From NCBI RefSeq assembly GCF_001864935.2, contig NZ_CP126267.1, positions 496,001 through 560,000 of the forward strand: a stretch of DNA of 64,000 nt, written 5' to 3'. How positions within the stretch are numbered: position 1 is the first letter of the stretch; every line of letters begins with the position of its first letter. Below are positions 8,499-16,527 of this stretch, one piece after another. Both the position numbers and the translations under genes were made by a program. The notes beneath the pieces were generated by a model. The model worked only from the letters and a program-made list of their open reading frames with translations, searched no databases and had not been told where the DNA came from. The DNA comes from Curtobacterium sp. MCBA15_012 (lineage in GTDB: Bacteria; Actinomycetota; Actinomycetes; Actinomycetales; Microbacteriaceae).

Positions 8499-9547
8499 TG
8501 AGCACCACCGAGCAGCTCTTCGACTACACGCTGCGCGCCCACCCCGGCGCGGGCGAGGTCCCGAGCGACCCCACCCCCACCCTGCCGATGGCGAAGGCGC
8601 TCAACGCCGGCCTCGCCGCCGCGCTCGAGGCGGACGACAAGGTCCTGCTCATGGGCGAGGACATCGGCCAGCTGGGCGGCGTCTTCCGCATCACCGAGGG
8701 ACTGCAGGAGCGCTTCGGCGCCGAGCGCGTCCGGGACACCCCGCTCGCCGAGGCCGGCATCATCGGCACCGCGATCGGCCTCGCGCTGCGCGGCTACCGC
8801 CCCGTCGTCGAGATCCAGTTCGACGGCTTCGTGTGGCCCGGCTTCGACCAGATCACCTCGCAGCTCGCCAAGATGCAGAACCGTCTGCCGGCGCACATGT
8901 CGCTGCCGGTCGTCATCCGCATCCCCTACGGCGGCCACATCGGTGCCGTCGAGCACCACCAGGAGTCCCCGGAGGCGTACTTCGCGCACACCCCGGGCCT
9001 CCGCGTGGTCAGCCCGAGCACGCCGAACGACGCGTACTGGATGATCCAGGAGGCGATCGCTTCGAAGGACCCGGTCATCTTCCTCGAGCCGAAGTCGCGC
9101 TACTGGCCCAAGGGCGAGGTCGACCTCGTCGGCGGCCACGTCCCGATGCACACCACGCGCGTCGCCCGCACCGGCACCGAGGTCACGCTCGTCGGCCACG
9201 GTGCGATGGTCGCGACCCTCATGCAGGCGGCCGAGCTCGCCGAGACCGAGGGCACCAGCTGCGAGGTCATCGACCTCCGCTCGATCTCGCCGATCGACTG
9301 GGAGCCGCTGTTCGCCTCGGTGCGCAAGACCGGTCGGCTCGTCATCGCGCAGGAGGCCTCGGGCTTCGTGAGCGTCGGCAGCGAGATCGCCGCGACGGTC
9401 GCCGAGCAGTGCTACTACACGCTGCAGGCACCGCCGCTCCGGGTCTCCGGGTTCGACGTGCCGTTCCCGGTGTCGAAGCTGGAGCACCTGCACCTGCCGG
9501 ACGCCGACCGGGTCCTCGAGGCCGTCGACCGCGCACTCGCGTACTGA
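8498..9547 (+). CDS. 2-oxo acid dehydrogenase E1 component, beta subunit
   Basis: Protein of 349 residues forming the E1 heterotetramer with the preceding subunit. The transketolase pyrimidine-binding domain begins near residue 29 ([16 protein letters not shown]), with the conserved glutamate in MGEDIG and the segment [18 protein letters not shown]; the C-terminal transketolase domain carries [11 protein letters not shown] and ends [10 protein letters not shown]. The start ATG overlaps the upstream TGA. About 25 N-terminal residues precede the conserved domain, longer than in most beta subunits. Substrate class (pyruvate versus branched-chain) is not settled by sequence, but the operon order is that of actinobacterial bkd clusters. 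Confidence 0.93.
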   Translation: MSTTEQLFDYTLRAHPGAGEVPSDPTPTLPMAKALNAGLAAALEADDKVLLMGEDIGQLGGVFRITEGLQERFGAERVRDTPLAEAGIIGTAIGLALRGYRPVVEIQFDGFVWPGFDQITSQLAKMQNRLPAHMSLPVVIRIPYGGHIGAVEHHQESPEAYFAHTPGLRVVSPSTPNDAYWMIQEAIASKDPVIFLEPKSRYWPKGEVDLVGGHVPMHTTRVARTGTEVTLVGHGAMVATLMQAAELAETEGTSCEVIDLRSISPIDWEPLFASVRKTGRLVIAQEASGFVSVGSEIAATVAEQCYYTLQAPPLRVSGFDVPFPVSKLEHLHLPDADRVLEAVDRALAY

Positions 9548-9579
9548 CCGATCCGACACTGGACGCTGAAGGAGCCGAA

Positions 9580-11169
9580 GTGGCCGTCGCCGAATTCCCC
9601 CTGCCCGACGTGGGCGAAGGCCTGACCGAGGCCGAGATCGTGCAGTGGCGCGTCGCGATCGGGGACGAGATCGCCGTGGACCAGGTCCTCGTCGAGATCG
9701 AGACCGCGAAGTCCCTCGTCGAGCTGCCGTCGCCGTTCGCCGGCACCGTCACGGGGCTGCTCGTCTCCGAGGGCGACACGGTCGAGGTCGGCAAGCCGAT
9801 CATCCGGGTCGAGTCCGACGCGTCGGTCGCCTCGGGCGCGCCCACCGGCACCCCGACGGGAGGCGCGGCCCCCGTCGCCGACGCCGCTCCGGCATCGCCC
9901 GTGGTCGCCGCCGCCCCGGCTCCCGCACCGGCCGCACCGGCCCCGGTCGCCCAGGCCCCGGTCGCGCAGACCCCACCGGCACCCGCCGCGACCCCGGCCC
10001 CGTCGCCCGCAGCGGCCGCGCCGCAGGCGCGCCACACCGCCGCGGACCCCGAGGTCGCCGACCACGCGACCGTCGTCGGGTCCGACGAGTCGTCGGGCGC
10101 CGTCCTCGTCGGCTACGGCTCCGCGACCACGTCCCCGTCCCGTCGCAAGCCGGGCGCGCGCCGGGCCGCAGCGCTCGCGGCCGAGGCGAGCCGCGCCTCC
10201 AGTGCGGACGCGCAGGCGGCTGCCGAGGCCGCGTCCGACCCGGGCGAGGACACCACGGCCGAGGCGGTCGCGGCGCAGGGCAGCCGTCCGCGCAAGGCCG
10301 TCGTCTCCGGGCAGGTCCTGGCGAAGCCGCCGATCCGCAAGCTCGCGAAGGACCTCGACGTCGACCTCGGCGAGGTCGTGCCGACCGGCCTCGCGGGCGA
10401 GGTCACGCGCGACGACGTCATCCGGCACGCGAAGCAGGCCGGCGTCTTCCGCAACATCGAGACGCCCGAGTGGGGCGACGTCCGCCGCGAGACGATCCCG
10501 GTCAAGGGCGTCCGCAAGGCGATCGCGACCGCGATGACGACGTCGAAGTTCACCGCGCCGCACGTCTCCCTGTTCGTCGACGTCGACGCGACCCGCACGA
10601 TGGAGTTCGTCAAGCGCCTGAAGTCCTCGCCGACGTTCGCGGGCGTCAAGGTCTCGCCGCTCCTCGTGTTCGCGAAGGCCGTGATCTGGGCCGTCCGCCG
10701 CAACCGTTCGGTGAACTCGACCTGGACCGACCAGGAGATCATCGTCCACCACTTCGTGAACCTCGGCATCGCCGCGGCGACCCCCCGCGGGCTCATCGTG
10801 CCGAACATCAAGGACGCGCAGGACATGTCCCTGTTCGAGCTCGCGAAGGCGCTCGAGGAGCTCACCATCACCGCGCGTGACGGCAAGACCACGCCGAAGC
10901 AGATGGCGGACGGCACCGTGACGATCACGAACATCGGGGTGTTCGGCATGGACACCGGGACGCCGATCCTCAACCCGGGCGAGGTCGCCATCGTCGCGAT
11001 GGGCACGATCAAGCCGAAGCCGTGGGTCGTCGACGGCGAGGTCCGCTCGCGCATGGTGACCACGATCGGCGCCTCGTTCGACCACCGCGTGGTGGACGGC
11101 GACGTGGCCTCGCGCTTCGTGCACGACATCGCCTCGGTCATCGAGGAGCCCGCGCTCCTGCTCGACTGA
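9580..11169 (+). CDS. Dihydrolipoamide acyltransferase (E2)
   Basis: Protein of 529 residues with three parts: a lipoyl domain (about 3-80) whose lipoylated lysine is K44 in EIETAKS; an Ala/Pro linker (85-150); a peripheral-subunit-binding domain near 245-285 ([21 protein letters not shown] shortened) that docks E1 or E3; and the catalytic core to the end with H502 and D506 in the HRVVDG motif. It forms the cubic or dodecahedral core of the complex and transfers the acyl group to CoA. GTG at 9580 is supported by GAAGGAG at 9568-9574. The linker after the lipoyl domain is unusually long (about 150 residues) and holds a Lys/Arg-rich patch. Confidence 0.94.
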   Translation: MAVAEFPLPDVGEGLTEAEIVQWRVAIGDEIAVDQVLVEIETAKSLVELPSPFAGTVTGLLVSEGDTVEVGKPIIRVESDASVASGAPTGTPTGGAAPVADAAPASPVVAAAPAPAPAAPAPVAQAPVAQTPPAPAATPAPSPAAAAPQARHTAADPEVADHATVVGSDESSGAVLVGYGSATTSPSRRKPGARRAAALAAEASRASSADAQAAAEAASDPGEDTTAEAVAAQGSRPRKAVVSGQVLAKPPIRKLAKDLDVDLGEVVPTGLAGEVTRDDVIRHAKQAGVFRNIETPEWGDVRRETIPVKGVRKAIATAMTTSKFTAPHVSLFVDVDATRTMEFVKRLKSSPTFAGVKVSPLLVFAKAVIWAVRRNRSVNSTWTDQEIIVHHFVNLGIAAATPRGLIVPNIKDAQDMSLFELAKALEELTITARDGKTTPKQMADGTVTITNIGVFGMDTGTPILNPGEVAIVAMGTIKPKPWVVDGEVRSRMVTTIGASFDHRVVDGDVASRFVHDIASVIEEPALLLD

Positions 11170-11201
11170 GCCGGTGAGCCGGTGAGCCGGTGAGCCGGTC
11201 C
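11170..11201. repeat. 8-base microsatellite, four units
   Basis: The unit GCCGGTGA is repeated four times (last unit ends CC) directly after the E2 stop codon. Confidence 0.8.
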
Positions 11202-11293
11202 GGGCGGTGCGGGGGACCGCATGCTCGGGCCGGATCGCGCGGACGTCGCGTGGTGTCCACCCGGTTGTCGGTGGGGCGGACGATGATCGGGTC

Positions 11294-11866
11294 ATGGTCC
11301 ACCAGCTCCTGACCCCACAGCAGGAGATCCGAACGGGTCGCCTGGTGCTCGCGCCGCTCACGCCGGCCGACATCGACGTCGTGCACGCGCTCTTCTCGGA
11401 CGCCCGCACGTGGACGCACCTGCCCTCTGGCCGGCACGCGCACCGGTCGTCGACGGTCGACATGGTGCAGCGCAAGATCGGTGGCCGGGCGCGCCACGGG
11501 CTCGGCTCGTGGGCGGTCCGCACGACCGACGGCGCGTTCGTCGGGGTCGGTGGGGTCGACATGACCGCCGGGCACGTCTGGAACCTCGGCTACCGGCTCG
11601 TGCCGGAGGCCTGGGGCAACGGGTACGCCGTGGAGCTCGCCCGTGCCGCGGTGGACGAAGCCGCTCGGGTGGCACCGGACGTCCCGGTGACCGGTCGGGT
11701 GCTCACGAACAACCCGTCCTCGGCCGCGGTGCTCCGGCGCTCCGGGCTCGACCTCGTGTGGCAGGGCCCCGCGTCGGTGACCGCGCCCGCCGGGGTCGAG
11801 GGGCAGGTCTGGGCCGACCGTCCGCTCGCACCCGCGCAGCGGTCCTGGCTCGTCGCGAACGCCTGA
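11294..11866 (+). CDS. GNAT-family N-acetyltransferase (RimJ-like)
   Basis: Protein of 190 residues. It opens with the RimJ/RimL-type IRTGRLVLAPLTPAD, and the acetyl-CoA loop is represented by the segment LGYRLVPEAWGNGYAVELARAAVDEA (about 97-122, where the G-N-G-Y-A turn replaces the canonical Q/R-x-x-G-x-G/A). Such enzymes acetylate N-termini of proteins or small amines; the target here cannot be told. ATG at 11294 is chosen because the upstream extension is not conserved-looking and the first strand begins soon after. Stand-alone gene between two unrelated operons. Confidence 0.85.
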   Translation: MVHQLLTPQQEIRTGRLVLAPLTPADIDVVHALFSDARTWTHLPSGRHAHRSSTVDMVQRKIGGRARHGLGSWAVRTTDGAFVGVGGVDMTAGHVWNLGYRLVPEAWGNGYAVELARAAVDEAARVAPDVPVTGRVLTNNPSSAAVLRRSGLDLVWQGPASVTAPAGVEGQVWADRPLAPAQRSWLVANA

Positions 11867-11983
11867 CCCGCCGGCGAGGGCCGCTCTTCGCTGGCGGCCC
11901 AGCGCCGATCGAGCAGCGTCGGCCGCTCAGCACCGATCGGGTCGGCAAAGGCCGGTCAGCACGGATCGGTCAGCACGGCCCGG

Positions 11984-12637
11984 TCAGCGCCGAGTCTGCG
12001 CAGTGGTCGGTGCCGCCAACTCGACGGTCCGTGTCGCCCGCGCGACGACGGCGGACGCGTGGGTGGCGATCAGGACCGCCGTGCCGCCCCTGGCCAACCG
12101 CTCGAGGTGGTCGAGGACGAGCGCTGCGTTCTCGTCGTCCAACGCACTCGTCGGCTCGTCGGCGAGCACGACCTTCGGGCGTCTGACGAGGAGTCGCGCG
12201 ACCGCGGCCCGCTGTTGCTCACCGCCGCTGAGCCGGTGGGTCCGTTCCGTTCCACGCCCGTCCAGGCCCACGGCGGCGAGTGCCGCCGCCGTCGTCGGCC
12301 CATCCGACGCGACGGCACCGTGACGATTCCGTGCGAGGTCCACGTTCGCAGCCACGGTCAGGTCGGGAACGAGGCCGAAGTCCTGGAAGAGGTACCCCAG
12401 CACGTCACGTCGGACGAGACGCGCCCGCCGTGCACTGCGACCGGCGTCCCTCCCGTCGATGACGACGGAGCCGGAGTCGACCGTGTCGATGTGCCCGACG
12501 CAGTCGAGCAGCGTCGACTTGCCGGCGCCGCTCGGACCGGTGACGGCCACGACCTCGCCGGGACGCACCGAGAAGGACAACCCGCCCCAGAGGATCGTGG
12601 ACCCGCGCCGTTTCTCGACGTTCCGGACCTGGATCAC
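11984..12637 (-). CDS. ABC transporter ATPase of a lactococcin 972-type bacteriocin locus
   Basis: Protein of 217 residues, a single nucleotide-binding domain. Walker A GPSGAGKS at residues 34-41, signature LSGGEQQR near 137, Walker B VVLADEPTSALDD near 157 and the switch histidine in ATHAS are all present. It resembles LolD/MacB-type ATPases; the TIGRFAM group 'lactococcin 972 ABC' has this size and position. GTG at 12637 overlaps the TGA of the upstream membrane protein (GTGA), so the two are coupled and presumably form one transporter that exports the bacteriocin or protects the producer. The third gene of the operon 15102-11984. Confidence 0.9.
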   Translation of the reverse strand: MIQVRNVEKRRGSTILWGGLSFSVRPGEVVAVTGPSGAGKSTLLDCVGHIDTVDSGSVVIDGRDAGRSARRARLVRRDVLGYLFQDFGLVPDLTVAANVDLARNRHGAVASDGPTTAAALAAVGLDGRGTERTHRLSGGEQQRAAVARLLVRRPKVVLADEPTSALDDENAALVLDHLERLARGGTAVLIATHASAVVARATRTVELAAPTTAQTRR

Positions 12638-14655
12638 CGTGTTCCCGCCCCTCGAGTCCGATCGTTCCTGCGGGCCGTCACCACGACGAGCGTCGAGCTC
12701 GCGCACGCGACGACCAGGACGGCTGCGGCCGCGAGCGCCGCAGCCGTCGGTGTCCCGGCGGCGACCGGGTCGAGCACGGAGGCGCGGCCGGTACCGTCCG
12801 GAGCTCGGTCGCCCCACTGCCCGAAGGCGCAGAGGAGGGCGACGGAGGCGAGTCCTGCCTCTGCGAGGAACAGCGCACGATCGGCGCGGAGCGGGTGCAG
12901 GCCGGAGGCCGAGGCCAGGAACCGGGCGCGACCGTGGCGACGGCGCGTGACGACGATGGCTGCCCCGGCGAGCGCGCCGGCGACGAGGACGTCGCTCGCG
13001 ACCGCGGCGGCACCGACACCGGTGTCGAGCAGGGCGGAGCGGGCCTCCTCGGCAGCCGCCTGTCCGACGTCGACGACGGCGCTGAACTCGTCCCCGAGGG
13101 CCGAGTCGCGGATCGCGCGTTCGGCGACCGCCCGGGACCGGAACAGGACGTCGCCCGTGGACGTCCACGAGCCGAGTTGGTCCGCGGTGAAGGCCGAGGC
13201 TGGGTCCCGGACGACCACGAGCACCGCGTTCGGGAGCCACGCCCGGGACGAGGTGTCGCCGGGGTAGGTGTACAGCTCGTCGGAGCGGAGGGTCCCGATC
13301 GCTGTCCGGGCGGCCGCACCGCCTGCACCCCGGAGCTCCCAGGCTCCGAGCGCGGCCACCAGTGCCTCTGCATCGAGGTCGCTCCGCGGCGGCAGCCACA
13401 CGGCGACCTCGGCGTCGTCGGTGAGACGCGAACCGTCGGCCGCGCGCACGTCCTGGAGGCGGAGGTACTCCGGGTCGACGAAGAGCGCGGGGACCGTCGT
13501 CCCGTCACGCCCCGACGAGACCTCCGCGGGCGCGGCCAGCAGGGCGCCGTGTCCTCGGAGCGCGTCCGCGGCGAACCCGCCGATCCGGTCCCAGTACTGC
13601 TGCGTCTCCACCGGTCGGGGATCGGGCGTGACCCAGAGCTGGACTGCGGCTCCGGCCGCCCGGAGGTCGCGTGCGGCGGTTCCCGATCGCAGGGCGGCGA
13701 CCGACCCGGAGAGGTCGAAGACCGCGGAGACGAGCAGGAGCAGGACGGGAACGCGAGCGAGGTGTGCGAGCACCACGATCGTGCTGCTCGGCCGCGCTCC
13801 GCGGAGGGCCGTCGTCAGCGGGAGTCGACAGGCGAGGACCGTCCCCACGATGTGCGCGAGCACCACCGGCGCGAGGAGTGCTGCGCCGAGCAGGCCGGTG
13901 GACGCCGCCAGGGTCGGCGCCCAGGAGGCCCGGCCCGTGAGCCAGAGCCCGAGCAGGACGGCCGGCGTGCCGACGAGCACCACGAACGCGACGATCCGCG
14001 CTTCGACCAACTCACTCCGGAGGACTGCGATCGTGCTCCGACCGTGGGTTCGCCTGACGGCGGCTCGCCGTGGCGAACCGATCGTGTCCACCAGGCACAG
14101 GGCGACGCAGCCGGAGCACATCGCCGCGACGAGACCAGCGGTACCGGCCGGGCCAGCGCCGAGGCCGATGCGGTCGGCGAAGGACGTGGTCGCGGAGGTC
14201 GTCTCGTACCCGACGTCGGCGAGGGCCGCGGCCACCGCCGTGCGGCCTGCGGGGGCGCCGAACACCTCGTAGGTCCCGACGGGATCGTGGTCGACCAGCG
14301 CGGTCATGGGCCGGACGCGGGTCGCGACGCCGGGCCAGAAGTCGGTGTAGCCGTCGCGCAGCCAGGCACGGCCGGCTGAGCCCGGGGCGGCGGTGACGAG
14401 CGCGGTCCGCCGCGACTCGGGGTGTTCCCGGTCCGCGATCGTCCGTACGACGGTCGAACCGGTCGCATCTGCGGCCTCGCGCAGGGCGTCGGCCACTCGG
14501 CCGTTCGATGCCGGAGCGCTGCCGGCGACGGCCGTCACGGTCGACGACGCCCCGACGAGGCCCGACTCGCTCACGACGGCGAGACCGACGCAGGCGAGCA
14601 AGAACGCCAGGACCGGGGGGATCGCGTAGGCGATCCCGACTGGGCGGAGGGTCAT
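12634..14655 (-). CDS. Bacteriocin-associated integral membrane protein (permease/immunity)
   Basis: Protein of 673 residues. One hydrophobic helix at about 8-30, a soluble extracytoplasmic region, a cluster of helices around 165-310, a second large soluble domain (about 320-560) and three or four C-terminal helices. This FtsX/MacB-like duplication matches the 'bacteriocin-associated integral membrane protein' family (DUF1430/TIGR01654 type) known beside lactococcin 972 homologues. Together with the ATPase it likely forms the exporter or self-protection transporter. It starts 57 bases after the bacteriocin stop. The family call rests on architecture and neighbours; sequence conservation in these proteins is low. 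Confidence 0.75.
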   Translation of the reverse strand: MTLRPVGIAYAIPPVLAFLLACVGLAVVSESGLVGASSTVTAVAGSAPASNGRVADALREAADATGSTVVRTIADREHPESRRTALVTAAPGSAGRAWLRDGYTDFWPGVATRVRPMTALVDHDPVGTYEVFGAPAGRTAVAAALADVGYETTSATTSFADRIGLGAGPAGTAGLVAAMCSGCVALCLVDTIGSPRRAAVRRTHGRSTIAVLRSELVEARIVAFVVLVGTPAVLLGLWLTGRASWAPTLAASTGLLGAALLAPVVLAHIVGTVLACRLPLTTALRGARPSSTIVVLAHLARVPVLLLLVSAVFDLSGSVAALRSGTAARDLRAAGAAVQLWVTPDPRPVETQQYWDRIGGFAADALRGHGALLAAPAEVSSGRDGTTVPALFVDPEYLRLQDVRAADGSRLTDDAEVAVWLPPRSDLDAEALVAALGAWELRGAGGAAARTAIGTLRSDELYTYPGDTSSRAWLPNAVLVVVRDPASAFTADQLGSWTSTGDVLFRSRAVAERAIRDSALGDEFSAVVDVGQAAAEEARSALLDTGVGAAAVASDVLVAGALAGAAIVVTRRRHGRARFLASASGLHPLRADRALFLAEAGLASVALLCAFGQWGDRAPDGTGRASVLDPVAAGTPTAAALAAAAVLVVACASSTLVVVTARRNDRTRGAGTR

Positions 14656-14712
14656 CGGAGCTCCTCGTTCCGGACGAGGACGGGTCCCGCTGTGCAGGAC
14701 CCGCCCCGCCGC

Positions 14713-15102
14713 TCAGCAGTTGTGGTAGTAGGCCTGGTTGCCGCTGGATGCCTTGGGGGTCGCCGCGTAGGCGTACCGCCCGCCCGGGATGCCGGTCACC
14801 CGCTTGCTCTTCTTGCCGATCGCGGTGGCTCCGTGGCACCGCGATTCACGGAAGTAGTTCGACCAGGCGCTGCCGCCGCTGACACCCCACTGCCAGAAGC
14901 TGCCGCCCCCGCCGTCGCTGCGCGCGCCGGTCCCGGTGATCGTGCGGGAACCTCCCGACGGATCGGTGATGACGGTGCCCCCGGCTTCGGTCCCGTTCCC
15001 CAGGACCTCCAGCGGACCGGCCGATGCCGCGGTCGCCGTGGCGGCGACGAGTGCCGCGGTCAGGCCGAGGCCGATGATGCTCTTCGCGATCGTGTGGTGC
15101 AT
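14713..15102 (-). CDS. Lactococcin 972-family bacteriocin precursor
   Basis: Precursor of 129 residues. A Sec signal peptide (hydrophobic 9-25, AASA then cleavage after about residue 28) leads to a Gly/Ser-rich secreted part with the family's landmarks: SFWQWGV near 68-74, WSNYF (80-84), a CHG motif with C89, and the C-terminal NQAYYHNC ending in C129. Lactococcin 972 is a Sec-exported bacteriocin that binds lipid II and blocks septum formation; that activity is known for the Lactococcus protein and only inferred here. ATG at 15102 has an AGGGGG ribosome-binding site six to eleven bases upstream. The central region before the tryptophans is longer than in the Lactococcus peptide. Confidence 0.9.
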   Translation of the reverse strand: MHHTIAKSIIGLGLTAALVAATATAASAGPLEVLGNGTEAGGTVITDPSGGSRTITGTGARSDGGGGSFWQWGVSGGSAWSNYFRESRCHGATAIGKKSKRVTGIPGGRYAYAATPKASSGNQAYYHNC

Positions 15103-15140
15103 GTTCCCCCTCGTGTCGTGTGCTCGGTGGCGAGCAGGAC

Positions 15141-15170
15141 AACCCTGGCAGCGGAGGAGCCGATCGTCAA
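15141..15170 (-). promoter_or_regulatory. Probable bacteriocin promoter
   Basis: On the minus strand a -35 TTGACG (complement of 15165-15170) and a -10 AGGGTT (complement of 15141-15146) are 18 bases apart, about 39 bases upstream of the bacteriocin ATG. The -35 is good, the -10 weak. A short inverted repeat (TGATG...CATCA, about 15176-15198) lies just upstream and could be an operator. Confidence 0.4.
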
Positions 15171-15195
15171 GAGTGTGATGTATCGGTAGGTGTCA

Positions 15196-16527
15196 TCACC
15201 CGGTGGGTGCCGGCAGCGCCGCCAGCAGCGCGTCCGCGAACGGCGTGACGTCCGTCCGGAACGCCCACTGCACGGTGTTCCAGTCATGTCCGCTGCCCGG
15301 TGCCGTCGAGGCGGTCACCCGGGCGCCGGCAGCGGTCGCGGCGTCCCCGAGCTGCTGCGCGTTCTTCGTGAACTCGGCGTCGGACGACCCGGCCGCGAGC
15401 CAGAGCGCGTGCCCGGCGAGACCCTTCGCCTGCATCTGCGCGATCGGGGCGGCCGCCCGCCACCGCGCGACGGACCCGCCGAAGGCCTGGTCGGCGCTGT
15501 GCCGGGCGGAGATGTCGATCGGCTGGAGCTCGCTCGACACCGCCAACGCGGCACCGAACTGGTCCGGGTGCCCGGTGAGGAACTGCATCGAGCAGGTCGC
15601 CCCCTGCGAGAACCCGGTCAGGCCCCACGCCCGCCGGTCGGTGGTCGCGGGCAGGTGTGTCGTGATCCACGCCGGGACGTCCTGCGTGACGTAGGTGTCG
15701 ACGTTCCCGAGTCGGGAGTCGACGCACATCGTGTTCAGGCCGGGCGTCGAGAGCTGGTCGACCGACACCACGATCGGTGCGCGCCCGCCGTGGGTGCGCG
15801 CGTACTCGTCGAGCGGGGTGGCGAGCTGGCCGGCCGTGAACAGGTCGCTCGGGGAGCCGGGCTGGCCCGAGAACGCCAGGACGACGGGGAGCGGGGCCGG
15901 GTCCGGGACGAGGGCGGCCGGCGGCAGGTACACGACCGCGGGCCGTGCGTGGAAGCCGGACCGTGTGCCCGGGATCTCCGTGGTGTAGACCTGGCCCGCC
16001 GCGGGCATGGTCGGGGTCGCGGGGGCGGACGCCTGGCTCGGGGTCGCGCCGGACGAGGGACGTGCACCGGCTCCGAGGGTCGGGTACGGGTTCGTCTCCA
16101 CGACGGTGCCGAGCGTCGGGTACTTGGCGAACTCGACGTTGATGCCGAGGGCGGGCACGACCAGCGCGGCCGGGACGAGCACGATCGCCAGGGCCCGTCG
16201 CCACCCGCCGCCCTGCACGATGCCGGTGACGGCGAGGGCCAGCCCGGCCCCCGCGAACGCGCTCCACATCTGCGTGACCGGGCTCAGCGCGACGCCGAAC
16301 AGGTCGACGACGTGCGTGGTGACGAAGCACGCGACGAGCAGCAGGAGGGCGCCGCCGGCGGCGACCGCCGCGCGGAGCCCGACCGACTTCCACGCGGAGC
16401 GGTCACGCCACCGGCGCACGGCCGGCAGGAGCACCGCCAGGGCGAGGACGACGAAGGCCGTGTCGATCGGGACGAGCTTCGACGGCGCCTGCAGCTGGGT
16501 CGCGAGCAGCCACTCGGTGGGGCTCAC
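15196..16527 (-). CDS. Membrane-anchored alpha/beta-hydrolase (esterase D-like)
   Basis: Protein of 443 residues. Four hydrophobic segments fill the first ~125 residues, followed by a Pro/Ser/Ala-rich linker and an extracytoplasmic alpha/beta-hydrolase domain from about 170. The nucleophile elbow is GFSQG (near 306), and a late GSGHDW supplies the catalytic histidine; the layout resembles mycolyltransferase/esterase D (PF00756) enzymes. Substrate unknown. GTG at 16527 overlaps the TGA of the upstream MprF-like gene, so both are one operon; a cell-envelope function linked to aminoacyl-lipid metabolism is a reasonable inference but not shown. Confidence 0.85.
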   Translation of the reverse strand: MSPTEWLLATQLQAPSKLVPIDTAFVVLALAVLLPAVRRWRDRSAWKSVGLRAAVAAGGALLLLVACFVTTHVVDLFGVALSPVTQMWSAFAGAGLALAVTGIVQGGGWRRALAIVLVPAALVVPALGINVEFAKYPTLGTVVETNPYPTLGAGARPSSGATPSQASAPATPTMPAAGQVYTTEIPGTRSGFHARPAVVYLPPAALVPDPAPLPVVLAFSGQPGSPSDLFTAGQLATPLDEYARTHGGRAPIVVSVDQLSTPGLNTMCVDSRLGNVDTYVTQDVPAWITTHLPATTDRRAWGLTGFSQGATCSMQFLTGHPDQFGAALAVSSELQPIDISARHSADQAFGGSVARWRAAAPIAQMQAKGLAGHALWLAAGSSDAEFTKNAQQLGDAATAAGARVTASTAPGSGHDWNTVQWAFRTDVTPFADALLAALPAPTG

